Numbered from the stretch's first letter, positions 9,701-18,404 are shown. The stretch is 62,550 bases of DNA from UBA3775 sp051877895 (GCA_051877895.1 JBJEJI010000035.1:1-62550); one strand, 5' to 3'. A program made the numbers and translations. Notes: generated by a model from the letters alone, not told the origin.

Positions 9701-10303
9701 TTGTTTTTCAATTTCGGATAAAATATCATTTACTCTGGAAAGATTAAGCTTTTCTGTTTCCAGATTTTTCTCGGCAGAACTTTTTCTTCTTTTATATTTA
9801 ACAATACCTGCGGCTTCATCAAAAATTTCACGTCTGTCTTCAGGCTTACTGCTGACAATTTTATCAATCTGTCCCTGACCGATAAGAGAATAGCCTTCTT
9901 TACCAATACCGGTATCAAAAAACAGCTCCTGTACATCTCTCAAACGACAAACAGCTCCATTAATTAAGTATTCGCTTTCACCACTGCGGTATACCCTTCT
10001 TCCAACAGTTACTTCGTCATAAGCAATAGGAAGCCAGTGATCGGAGTTATCCAGTGTAAGAGTAACGTACGCAAAGCCTAACGGCTTTCTGTTTTCCGTT
10101 CCTGAGAAAATAACATCCTGCATGGAACTTCCGCGAAGCTGCTTTGCACTCTGCTCACCCAGAACCCAGCGGACAGCATCGGCAATATTACTTTTACCAC
10201 TGCCGTTCGGCCCTACAATTCCGGTAATTCCCTGATTGAATTCCAGTCTGATTTTATTGGCAAATGCCTTGAAACCATGTGCTTCAATACTTTTTAAATA
10301 CAT
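6749..10303 (-). CDS. smc: Chromosome segregation protein SMC
   Basis: Condensin ATPase of 1184 residues. The N-terminal head has Walker A GPNGSGKSN at about 32-40. Two long coiled coils flank a hinge domain near residues 500-680, which includes RFPGICGVVADLI. The C-terminal head has signature LSGGEKALTA and Walker B FCLLDEIEAALDD. It works with ScpA/ScpB, which are not in this window. The start lies 6 bp after the rnc stop, so it is in the plsX-acpP-rnc-smc-ftsY transcription unit. Confidence 0.98.
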   Translation of the reverse strand: MYLKSIEAHGFKAFANKIRLEFNQGITGIVGPNGSGKSNIADAVRWVLGEQSAKQLRGSSMQDVIFSGTENRKPLGFAYVTLTLDNSDHWLPIAYDEVTVGRRVYRSGESEYLINGAVCRLRDVQELFFDTGIGKEGYSLIGQGQIDKIVSSKPEDRREIFDEAAGIVKYKRRKSSAEKNLETEKLNLSRVNDILSEIEKQIGPLQKQYEKAKIYLKLKDELKVLEIVRFITEYEQNTKALSELDEKLEIVNRDLTDTRKQYELSKNEYEALLGELEKRQQLLDRTKEEKNQAVLEKQKAENDIRLFSEQILTIKAGEEHFVSRMDALMARRKNYENEAEEYGISLEKAETELAECRKRCEESEKALNAKKEEIAGLMQKESEISHKRMETLSENAKVRTELERFNTMGEQHAIRKAELNARLLSLQSEISANNTYVESARMKLKEVSDQVIGQAKVCDEAEESNKALIHRIHEATDNLQRKKQEQMVSESKLDTLKNLSERYEGYGNAVRKIMEEKKRFPGICGVVADLIKTEGELETAIETALGGNIQNIITDTVETAKECIDFLKQGRLGRATFIPLDGVRAKKDEFDAAVFTMKGVIGIASGLVSCEEQYEEAIKYLLGRFLVVDTIENAVRIEKKYNYKYRIVTKDGELFQPGGAISGGSFKNNSNLLGRRRELETLIAFIDSCGSDIEELEKKIADMRQQRSDNEKNQEEIKALLSSMYVDQNTAKMNLNHALEQTGELIKRKDELQRELDELEKDSSELKESLTKLGIKIDENNALTREEEEKANEIVALLAKARLEEDALNQDNVKNITGLNNANVDILHIRENIDRVTQEIAVVDKEAGELKNSKAGSEKELEEKNMAIEEAGIHAGEQQQIIEKADAVIEELNGATEAMNRENKRFFDRSQELSERISVLDKEDFRLKAQRDKLTETIDANTGYMWDEYELTISSAREAAEKFPETEASKKTVYELRAKIRALGDVNVNAIEDYKTTSERYEFLKTQRDDIVKAQKVLENIIEELDVDMRKQFMITFEEVGKRFDTVFKELFGGGKGTLELTEEEDVLDAGIRIIAQPPGKKLQNMMQLSGGEKALTAISLLFAILDLKPSPFCLLDEIEAALDDSNVSRFANYLKKLTSNTQFIVITHRRGTMAAADALYGITMQEKGVSTLVSVNLVENELK

Positions 10304-10309
10304 TGTATA

Positions 10310-11011
10310 TTATTCCTGTTCTTCTTTTAACCTGATTATGGCGTTATATGCCGCCTTTTGCTGGGCACTCTTCTTAGAATTCCCTGTTCCTCTTCCATAT
10401 TCCACATCATTTACAATACAACTGACTGTATAGTGTTTATCATGTGGAGGCCCTTCCTCAGAAATTGTTTCATACAAAGGAACACATTGATATTTGTTCT
10501 GAATTATAACCTGAAGTTCGGTTTTTGCATCATAAAACAACCTTTTACTTTCTATGTCATCCAGAACAAGTCTGTTTATAAATTCCGACGCAGGTTCCAT
10601 TCCACCATCAAGATATATGGCTCCGATTAAAGCTTCAAAAGCATCAGAAATAATAGAATCTCTTTCATCACCTTTGTTCTGCTTTTCACCCTTACCAAGC
10701 AGCAGGAACTCATTAAGTCTTATTCTTCTTGCACAAGTTGCCAGGGATGGTTCGCAAACAAGACTTGCTCTAAGCTTTGATAATCTTCCTTCAGGAATGG
10801 TATCATATAACTTGTATAAATAAACACTGGTAACCAGTTCCAAAACTGCATCTCCAAGGAATTCAAGTCTTTCATTATCCTTCGGACCTGACTTATGTAT
10901 CATAACCTCATGTCCATATGATGAATGAGTCATGGCAAGTCTTAAAAGTCTTTTATCTTTGAAGGTATATCCGATTAACTTTTCCAGTTCGTCCTGATTT
11001 GTAAAATCCAT
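10310..11011 (-). CDS. rnc: Ribonuclease III
   Basis: Double-strand-specific endoribonuclease for rRNA and mRNA processing. The catalytic signature NERLEFLGDAVLEL is at about 47-60, the second acidic cluster is SDAFEALIGAIYLDGG, and a C-terminal dsRNA-binding domain ends in GTGNSKKSAQQKAA. The frame continues to a GTG at 11035. The ATG at 11011, preceded by GGGGGT, gives the usual N-terminus and is preferred (233 residues). It lies between acpP and smc, the classic order. Confidence 0.96.
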   Translation of the reverse strand: MDFTNQDELEKLIGYTFKDKRLLRLAMTHSSYGHEVMIHKSGPKDNERLEFLGDAVLELVTSVYLYKLYDTIPEGRLSKLRASLVCEPSLATCARRIRLNEFLLLGKGEKQNKGDERDSIISDAFEALIGAIYLDGGMEPASEFINRLVLDDIESKRLFYDAKTELQVIIQNKYQCVPLYETISEEGPPHDKHYTVSCIVNDVEYGRGTGNSKKSAQQKAAYNAIIRLKEEQE

Positions 11012-11091
11012 AGTAACCCCCGTTTCAATGTGCACCCGTGCACATAATCTGCAACCGAAATTCCTGACCTGTAAGCTTTAAGTTACAAGCA

Positions 11092-11319
11092 TTACTCCCT
11101 GTTTTTGATAAAGTCATACAATTCGCCCACTGTATTAATATGACTCATCTTTTCCCTGTCAAGAGGTGCATCGATTTCATCTTCAAGTTCAGTTATAATT
11201 TTAAAAATTTCAAGTGAATCTGTTGCAAGATCATCCATTAAAAGCGTATCGGATGAAATTTCGTTAATATCTATCCTGGTATTTTCACTTATAATTTCCC
11301 TGATTCTGTCTAACGTCAT
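11092..11319 (-). CDS. acpP: Acyl carrier protein
   Basis: 75-residue carrier of fatty-acyl intermediates. The DSLEIFKIITELED segment holds the serine that receives 4'-phosphopantetheine. The frame is open upstream to 11334, but GGAGG at 11325-11329 places the start at the ATG at 11319 (MTLDRIREII). It lies directly between plsX and rnc. No fab genes follow in the window, so this ACP serves a fatty-acid synthesis operon encoded elsewhere. The motif is DSLE, the same as in standard AcpP. Confidence 0.9.
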   Translation of the reverse strand: MTLDRIREIISENTRIDINEISSDTLLMDDLATDSLEIFKIITELEDEIDAPLDREKMSHINTVGELYDFIKNRE

Positions 11320-11354
11320 AAAAACCTCCGTCAAGAAGTACAGTATGTCCCTTA

Positions 11355-12380
11355 TTATTTATTCTCTGCCGCAGATGCAGTAATGTTTTCACGAATTAAT
11401 TCTGTAATATTCTGCTCTTTGAAATTAATACACTGGCCGATAGCAATTCTCATGTCGGCAGCAGATGAACTTCCGTGGATTTTAACAACAAGACCGTTAA
11501 GTCCAAGAAAAGGAGCACCACCGTACTCTCCGCTTGTCAATGCATTCATGTTTTTCTTTAAAGCCGGTTTTAAAAGCATACCACCTATTTTACTTCTCAG
11601 ATTGCTCATAATACTCTTCTTAACAATCTTCATCATGGCACCGGCAGTACCTTCATAAAGCTTCAAAATAACATTACCGACAAAAGCATCACATACAATA
11701 ACATCACATACACCGTATGGAATATCTCTTGCTTCTACACTACCGATAAAGTTAATGTCTTTACATTCTTTCAGAAGTGGGAAGGTTTCCTTTACAAGTG
11801 CATTTCCCTTTTCCTCTTCTGCACCAACGTTAACAATACCGACTCTCGGATTTTTAATTCCAACTATTTTTTCAGCATAAATGGAACCCATGCGTGCGTA
11901 CTGCACAAGCTGTGATGGTTTTGCATCAACATTAGCACCGGAATCCACAATAAGGGAAACACCGTTTAATGTAGGAATCAAAGGAGCAAAAGGTGTTCTC
12001 TCAACCCCCTTAATTCTTCCGACAATAGTAATTGCACCAGCAAAAAGAGCACCCGAACTACCGGCTGATACAGCACAATCAGCCTGTCCTGATTTAACAA
12101 GATTTAATGCTACAACAATGGACGAATCCTTTTTCTTTTTAATTGCAGCCACAGGTGCTTCATGGCAATCAATATTTTCGGTAGCGTTTACAATTTCTAC
12201 TCTCGCCTTATCATAGCCGTCGTATTTGGCAAGTTCTGCTTCAATAGTTTCTTTCAGACCTACCAGCACAACAACAACATTTTTATGAATATTTACAGCT
12301 TCAACGGCTCCTTTTACCATTTCTGCCGCACCATTATCACCACCCATCGCATCAACTGCGACACGAATCATTTCAGACAT
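11355..12380 (-). CDS. plsX: Phosphate acyltransferase PlsX
   Basis: Makes acyl-phosphate from acyl-ACP for phospholipid synthesis. N-terminus MIRVAVDAMGGDNG is the family signature, followed by SAGSSGALFAGA and PTLNGVSLIVDSGAN. The ATG at 12380 is chosen over an in-frame ATG at 12392 because CCTCC (minus-strand GGAGG) at 12386-12390 lies between them. It is the first gene of the plsX-acpP-rnc-smc-ftsY unit. The rpmF/yceD pair often found upstream is absent; instead there is a promoter and a palindromic candidate operator. Confidence 0.96.
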   Translation of the reverse strand: MSEMIRVAVDAMGGDNGAAEMVKGAVEAVNIHKNVVVVLVGLKETIEAELAKYDGYDKARVEIVNATENIDCHEAPVAAIKKKKDSSIVVALNLVKSGQADCAVSAGSSGALFAGAITIVGRIKGVERTPFAPLIPTLNGVSLIVDSGANVDAKPSQLVQYARMGSIYAEKIVGIKNPRVGIVNVGAEEEKGNALVKETFPLLKECKDINFIGSVEARDIPYGVCDVIVCDAFVGNVILKLYEGTAGAMMKIVKKSIMSNLRSKIGGMLLKPALKKNMNALTSGEYGGAPFLGLNGLVVKIHGSSSAADMRIAIGQCINFKEQNITELIRENITASAAENK

Positions 12381-12414
12381 ATGAACCTCCAATTTGAAGA
12401 ACTAATTATTCTTT

Positions 12415-12429
12415 TATGCATAATGCATA
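12415..12429. promoter_or_regulatory. Perfect 15-bp palindrome, candidate operator of the plsX operon
   Basis: TATGCATAATGCATA is a perfect inverted repeat around one central base. It lies roughly 10-25 bases downstream of the expected transcription start from the promoter at 12446-12474. The position suits a repressor operator. The sequence does not resemble the FapR or FabT consensus as I know them, so the binding factor is unknown. Confidence 0.4.
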
Positions 12430-12445
12430 TTAAAAGTCAGTTTAT

Positions 12446-12474
12446 ATAATAACTCAAATACACGAAAAATGCAA
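12446..12474 (-). promoter_or_regulatory. Promoter of the plsX-acpP-rnc-smc-ftsY operon
   Basis: Minus strand: TTGCAT (12469-12474), 17-bp spacer, TATTAT (12446-12451), in the gap after the ispH-rpsA terminator and ahead of plsX. Confidence 0.65.
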
Positions 12475-12484
12475 TTGTAAAAGA

Positions 12485-12516
12485 AAACAAAAAGGCACAC
12501 GCAAAAAACGTGTGCC
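12485..12516 (-). terminator. Rho-independent terminator after ispH-rpsA
   Basis: An 8-bp GC-rich stem, GGCACACG (12494-12501) with CGTGTGCC (12509-12516), has a 7-base loop. On the minus-strand transcript it is followed by a U-rich tract. Confidence 0.85.
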
Positions 12517-12534
12517 TCATAAATACATTTTAAA

Positions 12535-14547
12535 TTATTCTTCAGCAGCTTCCTCAACAGATTCTGCTGCAGTCTCTTCTGCAGATTCTTCAACAGATTC
12601 TACAGAAGGTTCTTCAGCAACAGGTTCTTCATCCTGTGCAAGTACCTTCATGCTAAGGCTGATTTTCTTGTCCTCTGCCTTGAAATCAACAATTTTTGCT
12701 TCAATTTCCTGACCAACAGAAAGAACATCACTTGGCTTTTCAACTCTGTTTTTAGAAATCTGGGAAACATGTAACAATGCATCAACACCATCAGCAAGCT
12801 CAATAAAAGCACCGAAGCTTGTCATTCTGGCAACCTTACCGGTTACAACTGTTCCTACAGCATATTTTGCTTCAGCATCTGCCCAAGGATTTTCATCATC
12901 AAACTTCTTGCTGAGTGCAATCTTATCGCCCTTAATTTCTTTAACAAATACCTTTACAGTATCGCCTACCTTAAATGTCTTTTTAGGATTTTCTGTTCTG
13001 CCCCATCCAATTTCAGAAACATGAAGCAGACCATCAACATCACCAATGTCTACAAATACACCGAAATCTGTAATGTTCTTTACCGTACCTTCAAATACAT
13101 CGCCCTCTTTGATGTTTGCAAGTGCTGTTGCAAGCTTTTCAGCCTTCTGAGCAGCTACAACCTGTTTACGATCACCGATAACGCGTCTCTTCTTAGGATT
13201 GTACTCAATTACTACGAATTCAATGTCAGTGTCCTGATACTTGGTTAAATCCTTTTCAAAAGTATCGGAAACAAGACTTGCCGGAATAAATACTCTTGTA
13301 TCGTCTACGAGAACAGTAATGCCCCCCTTAACGATTTCAGTAACCTTACCGGTAATTACAGTCTTGTTATCAAATGCTTCCTGAAGCATCTGGCTTACTC
13401 TTTCACTTGCAACCTTGCGGTAGCTGAGCAACACCTGTCCATCTCCGTCATTAACCTTAATGACTTTTGCTTTCATTTTGTCATCTACCTTAACAACTGT
13501 AGTCAAATCAAGAGAATTGTCTCTTGAGTATTCGCTTCTACTTATAATGCCATCGGACTTATAACCGATGTTAAGAACTATCTCGTCTTCTTTGACATCA
13601 ATAACTGTACCTTCGACTACCTCTCCATTGTGTATAGATTTTGTAGGAAATGATTCCTCTAACATCTGTCCAAAGTTCATGTCTTCCATTGCCCTATGAA
13701 CCTCCTCAATAATATTGTGTGGGGTTGAAGCTCCAGCTGTAATGCCAATACTATGAAACGAAGAAAAATCGACAGACTCCAAATCTTTCAGATTCTGAAC
13801 GTAATAAACATCATTACAGCAACCGGCAGATATTTCATACAATTTCCTTGTATTTGAACTGTGCATGCTTCCGATAACAATCATTGCATCACTGTTCATA
13901 GCCAGTTTTCTCGCCTCGGTTTGTCTTTCTTCCGTTGCATTGCAGATAGTATTTACCACACTAGTATTTCTACTATAACCTTTTTTCTCAATAATTGCAA
14001 CTAATTCTTCAAATTTTTTGTAATTAAATGTCGTTTGCGCCACTAAACAGAGTTCTTTTTTGTTCAAAAAGCTGATTTTTTCCAATTCTTCGGCAGAACC
14101 CACAACATCTACGCTTCCCAGGCACCATCCGACTATGCCTTCTACCTCCGGATGTTTTGCATCTCCGGCAATAATAATATGTTTTCCGGCTTCTGACTCT
14201 CTGTTTACAATTCTGTGTATTTTCTTTACAAAAGGACAGGTTGCATCAATCAACCTGACCCTGCCCTCAGAAGCAGCCGCAATGCTTTGCAGTATTTCAT
14301 CGGTTTTCCTGTCAACGCCATGGGAACGTATTACTATATATCCGTCAGTTACTAAGGCTGCGGCTTCAACGGATTCCAGAACAGATACACCTTTTTTACA
14401 AAGTTCTTCAACAACCTGTTCATTATGAATAATAGGTCCCAGGGTGTAAACCTTACTGCCGGTATCAGCAAGCTCATTTACCTTTTCCACTGCCCTGCTG
14501 ACACCAAAACAGAAGCCTGCAGTCTTTGCAACTTTAACTTCTTTCAT
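12535..14547 (-). CDS. ispH: IspH - ribosomal protein S1 fusion
   Basis: Bifunctional 670-residue protein. Residues 1-280 are 4-hydroxy-3-methylbut-2-enyl diphosphate reductase (last step of the MEP isoprenoid pathway), with the iron-sulfur cysteines in GFCFGV, ATCPFVKK and NTICNATEERQTE. The remainder carries four S1 RNA-binding domains (about 300-370, 383-455, 466-535 and 552-622), the third and fourth being the canonical FGVFVDIG / FGAFIEL type, then an acidic Glu-rich tail. The ATG at 14547 follows GGGAGGAA; an in-frame extension to 14571 lacks an RBS. The fusion is known in Clostridia. It follows cmk, the usual partner of rpsA. Confidence 0.95.
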   Translation of the reverse strand: MKEVKVAKTAGFCFGVSRAVEKVNELADTGSKVYTLGPIIHNEQVVEELCKKGVSVLESVEAAALVTDGYIVIRSHGVDRKTDEILQSIAAASEGRVRLIDATCPFVKKIHRIVNRESEAGKHIIIAGDAKHPEVEGIVGWCLGSVDVVGSAEELEKISFLNKKELCLVAQTTFNYKKFEELVAIIEKKGYSRNTSVVNTICNATEERQTEARKLAMNSDAMIVIGSMHSSNTRKLYEISAGCCNDVYYVQNLKDLESVDFSSFHSIGITAGASTPHNIIEEVHRAMEDMNFGQMLEESFPTKSIHNGEVVEGTVIDVKEDEIVLNIGYKSDGIISRSEYSRDNSLDLTTVVKVDDKMKAKVIKVNDGDGQVLLSYRKVASERVSQMLQEAFDNKTVITGKVTEIVKGGITVLVDDTRVFIPASLVSDTFEKDLTKYQDTDIEFVVIEYNPKKRRVIGDRKQVVAAQKAEKLATALANIKEGDVFEGTVKNITDFGVFVDIGDVDGLLHVSEIGWGRTENPKKTFKVGDTVKVFVKEIKGDKIALSKKFDDENPWADAEAKYAVGTVVTGKVARMTSFGAFIELADGVDALLHVSQISKNRVEKPSDVLSVGQEIEAKIVDFKAEDKKISLSMKVLAQDEEPVAEEPSVESVEESAEETAAESVEEAAEE

Positions 14548-14589
14548 AAAAAAATTCCTCCCGGAAATCATGTTACGGATTATTTGTTA

Positions 14590-15264
14590 TTACATGTCTT
14601 TTACTTTCTCACGGTAAATTTCAATAATTGTACTTACCACTTCCTCTATGGTCATATCCGAACTGTCTACATAAACAGCGTCCTCTGCTTTTTTTAGAGG
14701 AGAAACCGCACGGTTCATGTCGCGCTCATCTCTTTCAATTATTTCCTTCTCAATTTCTTTAATATCAGCATCCACACCCTTTTCTCTGTACTCAGCAAAA
14801 CGTCTTCTGGCCCTTTCTTCTGCACTTGCCGTCAGATATATTTTTGCAGTAGCATCAGGAAGCACACAGGTACCAATATCTCTGCCGTCCATAACCACAT
14901 TTCTGGTCTTTGCAAGCTGTCTCTGAAGATTAACCAGTTTTTCCCTCACCTTAGGATAAATACTGATTGAGCTTGTCATTGAACTGACTTCACCTGTGCG
15001 TATAAATGCATTTACATTTTCCCCGTTTAAAATTACCTGCTGACCTTCCTCAGTATATAAAATAGATATATCAATGCTGTCAAGACTTTCATTAATTGCA
15101 GTTTCGTTCTCACTGCCGATTCCGTTCCTTAAAAAGAATAAGGCCATTGCCCTGTACATTGCCCCGGTATCAAAATATACCCATCCTAATTTTTGGGCAA
15201 TTTTTCTTGCAATGGTGCTTTTTCCCGCTCCCGCAGGGCCGTCTATGGCAATCTGATATGTCAT
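14590..15264 (-). CDS. cmk: Cytidylate kinase
   Basis: Phosphorylates CMP/dCMP with ATP. The P-loop GPAGAGKSTIARKIA is at residues 8-22, then YFDTGAMYRA (CMP binding) and the VVMDGRDIGTCVLPDA segment. It is the usual 224-residue length. RBS GGGGGAA precedes the ATG. It lies 18 bp after the flavoprotein gene and 42 bp before ispH-rpsA; cmk next to an S1-encoding gene is an old conserved pairing. Confidence 0.96.
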   Translation of the reverse strand: MTYQIAIDGPAGAGKSTIARKIAQKLGWVYFDTGAMYRAMALFFLRNGIGSENETAINESLDSIDISILYTEEGQQVILNGENVNAFIRTGEVSSMTSSISIYPKVREKLVNLQRQLAKTRNVVMDGRDIGTCVLPDATAKIYLTASAEERARRRFAEYREKGVDADIKEIEKEIIERDERDMNRAVSPLKKAEDAVYVDSSDMTIEEVVSTIIEIYREKVKDM

Positions 15265-15282
15265 AACTCAAATTCCCCCTTA

Positions 15283-16530
15283 TTATTTTTCACTTACTGC
15301 TCTTGCGGCAGCAGCCGCCGTGGACCATGCCACCTGAAGGTTGAACCCTCCTGTCAGTGCATCTACATCCAGAACCTCTCCGGCAAAATACAACCCTTCA
15401 CAAAGCTTGGATTCCATTGTAGAAGGTTTAATCTGTTTAACTTCAACTCCACCCTTTGTAATGACAGCTTCGGAATATCCCCCCAGTCCGCTTATTGTCA
15501 TGGTAAAGCTCTTCATTGTATTTATTATCTTACGCCTGTCTTCGCGTGTAACACAGGAGGCAGAAATACTGTCATCCACTCCCGCTTTTTTTACAAAAAC
15601 AGGAACCATGGAAGCAGGCAACAGACCTCTTATAATGGATTTTAACTGTTTGTGGGAATCTGCTGTCAAATCTCTTGTCAGCCTTTCATCAAGTTTTTCT
15701 GTCTCAAGGGCAGGCTTTAAATCTATGGAAAGCTCAGCACCATCACAGGAATCTCCTGCAACAGCAGTACATGTTAAAATCAAAGGTCCACTGACACCGG
15801 TATGAGTAAAGAGCATTTCGCCGAAACCGGAATAAAGTTCACGATCATTCTTTTTTACTGCAACTCTTACATTTTTAAGTGAAAGTCCGGCCATATCTGC
15901 ACAAAATTTTTCTTTAATTCTCAGCGACACCAGAGAAGGAGTACATTTCACAATGTCGTGTCCCGCAGACTCTGCAAAACGATATCCGTCTCCTGTTGAA
16001 CCGGTAGAAGCATAGGACAATCCGCCTGTGGCAACAATAACCTGTCCGGCAGGAATAACCTGACCACTCTGAAGCTTCACACCTTTTACTGCTTTTTTTT
16101 CATTATCATCATAAACCAGGGCGGATACTTTCGTCCTATATAAAAAATTAACTCCGTTCTTCAAACATTCTTTTTCCAATGCATTAATAATATCAGATGA
16201 TTTATCGGACTCAGGAAAAACCCTCATACCTCTTTCTGTTTTAAGAGGCACTCCGATTCTTTCAAAATAGTCCATTACATCATAATTATTAAATGCATTA
16301 AAAGAGCTGTACATGAACCGGTTGTTAGAGACAATATTTGACATAAACTCATCCCTGTCACATGCATTGGTGAGATTACATCTGCCTTTACCGGTAATAT
16401 ACAGCTTTTTGCCCGGTTTTTCATTTTTTTCTATTACGGTAATCTCTTTACCATATTCAGAAGCCAGAGCTGCAGCCATAAGACCGGCAGCCCCTGCTCC
16501 GATAATAATTACCTTGTTTAATTCACTCAT
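15283..16530 (-). CDS. BaiN/HI0933-family FAD-dependent oxidoreductase
   Basis: Flavoprotein of the HI0933/YhiN/BaiN family (NAD(P)/FAD-dependent). The N-terminal dinucleotide-binding motif is GAGAAGLMAA, then TGKGRCNLTNA, VATGGLSYASTGSTGDGY, and the C-terminal FAD segment AGEVLDVDALTGGFNLQ. The physiological substrate is not established for most members. The frame runs back to a TTG at 16575 inside pgsA. The ATG at 16530, four bases beyond the pgsA stop start, restores the family N-terminus and suggests translational coupling. The RBS is weak. Confidence 0.88.
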   Translation of the reverse strand: MSELNKVIIIGAGAAGLMAAALASEYGKEITVIEKNEKPGKKLYITGKGRCNLTNACDRDEFMSNIVSNNRFMYSSFNAFNNYDVMDYFERIGVPLKTERGMRVFPESDKSSDIINALEKECLKNGVNFLYRTKVSALVYDDNEKKAVKGVKLQSGQVIPAGQVIVATGGLSYASTGSTGDGYRFAESAGHDIVKCTPSLVSLRIKEKFCADMAGLSLKNVRVAVKKNDRELYSGFGEMLFTHTGVSGPLILTCTAVAGDSCDGAELSIDLKPALETEKLDERLTRDLTADSHKQLKSIIRGLLPASMVPVFVKKAGVDDSISASCVTREDRRKIINTMKSFTMTISGLGGYSEAVITKGGVEVKQIKPSTMESKLCEGLYFAGEVLDVDALTGGFNLQVAWSTAAAAARAVSEK

Positions 16531-16531
16531 T

Positions 16532-17089
16532 TTATTTTTCTTTAAGAACCTGTCTGTTTTTATATATATAGTCAATCAATGAAGCTATTGTAAGTACAAG
16601 TGCAATCCACATAAATATTTCACCAAGCACATTTATAAAGCGGAAAAAAGCACCATCATAACTGCCGTCCACTGTAAACAGCATAAAAATACACATTAAC
16701 ATTTGAGCAGTGGTTTTAAATTTGGCAATATAACTTGCTGCAATTACCACTCCATTATCTGATGCAACCAGCCTGAAACCACTGATGATAAATTCTCTTG
16801 CAATAATAATTGCAACAATAACAGAAGGAATCTTATCCAGCTCTATTAAAAGGATCATTGCAGTACACACCAGAACTTTATCTGCAAGAGGATCCATAAA
16901 CTTACCAAAATTAGTTACCAGTTTATATTTTCTTGCAATGTATCCATCCAGAAAATCTGTAACACATGCAAGTACAAAGACTCCCAATGCAATAAAGTTG
17001 TAATATGGTATTTGCTCCACCATAAGTAACACTACAAACACAGGTATGAGTATCACTCTGAAAACCGTAATTTTATTAGGCAAATTCAT
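16532..17089 (-). CDS. pgsA: CDP-diacylglycerol-glycerol-3-phosphate 3-phosphatidyltransferase
   Basis: Integral-membrane enzyme that makes phosphatidylglycerophosphate. The CDP-alcohol phosphotransferase motif is intact: D-x2-DG-x2-AR-x8-G-x3-D-x3-D, seen as DFLDGYIARK followed by FGKFMDPLADK. 185 residues with several hydrophobic helices. The start overlaps the rimO end by 14 bp, the rimO-pgsA coupling usual in Firmicutes. Confidence 0.96.
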   Translation of the reverse strand: MNLPNKITVFRVILIPVFVVLLMVEQIPYYNFIALGVFVLACVTDFLDGYIARKYKLVTNFGKFMDPLADKVLVCTAMILLIELDKIPSVIVAIIIAREFIISGFRLVASDNGVVIAASYIAKFKTTAQMLMCIFMLFTVDGSYDGAFFRFINVLGEIFMWIALVLTIASLIDYIYKNRQVLKEK

Positions 17090-18404
17090 AACCGCACGCC
17101 TCCCCTATTAAATCGTATTTTTCCGCTCCGGTAACTTCAACTGTAACTATGTCACCGGACATAAGTTTTTCTTCACTTAAAATAAATATTGAACCATCAA
17201 TCCCCGGTGCATCCATGTAAGTTCTGCCTACATAAACATCCTCATCGGGAATGTATCCTTCAACTATGGCCTGAACACTTTTTCCTACCATGTTTTTGCC
17301 ATTTTCAAAAGAAATCTCTTTGGCAATCTTCATGATTTGGCTGCGCCGTTTGTTTTTCTCCCTTGAAGGAACCTGATTTTTCATTGCTGCAGCAGGAGTT
17401 CCTTCTTCTTTTGAGTAAGTAAAAACCCCCAGTCTGGTAAATCGGATATCCCTTACAAATTCTTCCAGCATGTCCATATCCTCTTCTGTTTCCCCCGGGA
17501 ACCCGGTAATAAGAGAGGTTCTGAGAGCTACATCAGGCAGCTTGTTTCTGATTTTATTAATAATGGAATATAACTGTTCTCTGTTTGTTTTTCTTCCCAT
17601 GGCTTTCAGGATCTTATCACTTGAATGCTGAACCGGAATGTCCAGATAATTAAGGACTTTTTCATTTGATGCCATGGTATCCAGCAGTTCGTCATATATT
17701 TCTTCAGGGTAACAGTACATCAGTCTGATCCATCGGATTCCTTCAATCTTTGAAAGCTCATTAAGAAGAACATGAAGCTTTTTTTCTCCGTACAGGTCAA
17801 TACCGTAAATGGTTGTTTCCTGTGCAACCAGAATCAGTTCCTTAGTACCCATTTCCGCAAGATATTCAGCTTCACTTACAAGGCGTTCCATAGGAACAGA
17901 ACGGTATTTCCCTCTTATTGAAGGAATAACACAATATGTACAATGTTTGTTACAGCCTTCAGCAATTTTCAAATAAGAAACGTAGTTTTCACCGGTAATA
18001 ATTCTTTTTGCATTGGGCAGCGTCATAGCATCAATACTTTTCATACTAATGCTGAAACCATCTTCTTCCAATGCATCCAGAATCTCATCATAAGAGGAGG
18101 TTCCAAGGATTGCATCCACCTCCGGGATTTCCCTGTGTATGTCTTCGGTATATCTCTGAGCCAGACAGCCTGTGACAATCAGTCTTTTTAAACTGCCTGT
18201 TTTTTTCAGTTCTGCCATTTCCAGAATGGTATTAATACTTTCTTCTTTTGCATCATGAATAAAGCAGCAGGTATTGACAATAATGCCCTCTGCTTCATTT
18301 TCATCATCGGTAATTACATGTCCGCCACTTTGTAAGATGCCAAGCATATATTCACTGTCTACCCGGTTTTTATCACAACCAAGAGAAATCAGAAGAACTT
18401 TCAT
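17076..18404 (-). CDS. rimO: Ribosomal protein S12 methylthiotransferase RimO
   Basis: Radical-SAM methylthiotransferase that modifies an aspartate of ribosomal protein S12. The N-terminal cysteines of the auxiliary cluster are in SLGCDKNRVDSE, NTCCFI and GCLAQRY. The radical-SAM triad is CNKHCTYC. A TRAM domain ends the protein (about 375-442). RBS GGAGG lies before the ATG. It probably begins the rimO-pgsA-baiN-cmk-ispH/rpsA transcription unit. The 140 bp upstream, back to sigG, contains no gene and no clear terminator. Confidence 0.95.
   Translation of the reverse strand: MKVLLISLGCDKNRVDSEYMLGILQSGGHVITDDENEAEGIIVNTCCFIHDAKEESINTILEMAELKKTGSLKRLIVTGCLAQRYTEDIHREIPEVDAILGTSSYDEILDALEEDGFSISMKSIDAMTLPNAKRIITGENYVSYLKIAEGCNKHCTYCVIPSIRGKYRSVPMERLVSEAEYLAEMGTKELILVAQETTIYGIDLYGEKKLHVLLNELSKIEGIRWIRLMYCYPEEIYDELLDTMASNEKVLNYLDIPVQHSSDKILKAMGRKTNREQLYSIINKIRNKLPDVALRTSLITGFPGETEEDMDMLEEFVRDIRFTRLGVFTYSKEEGTPAAAMKNQVPSREKNKRRSQIMKIAKEISFENGKNMVGKSVQAIVEGYIPDEDVYVGRTYMDAPGIDGSIFILSEEKLMSGDIVTVEVTGAEKYDLIGEACGYEFA

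Noticed and set aside
12415..12429. Reading the palindrome as a FapR operator
   Set aside because: The sequence does not fit the FapR consensus as I know it; kept only as an unassigned palindrome.
15193..15805. Plus-strand frames of about 150 codons opposite the BaiN-like flavoprotein gene
   Set aside because: Antisense to a protein with clear motifs; cysteine- and serine-rich reading typical of a shadow frame.
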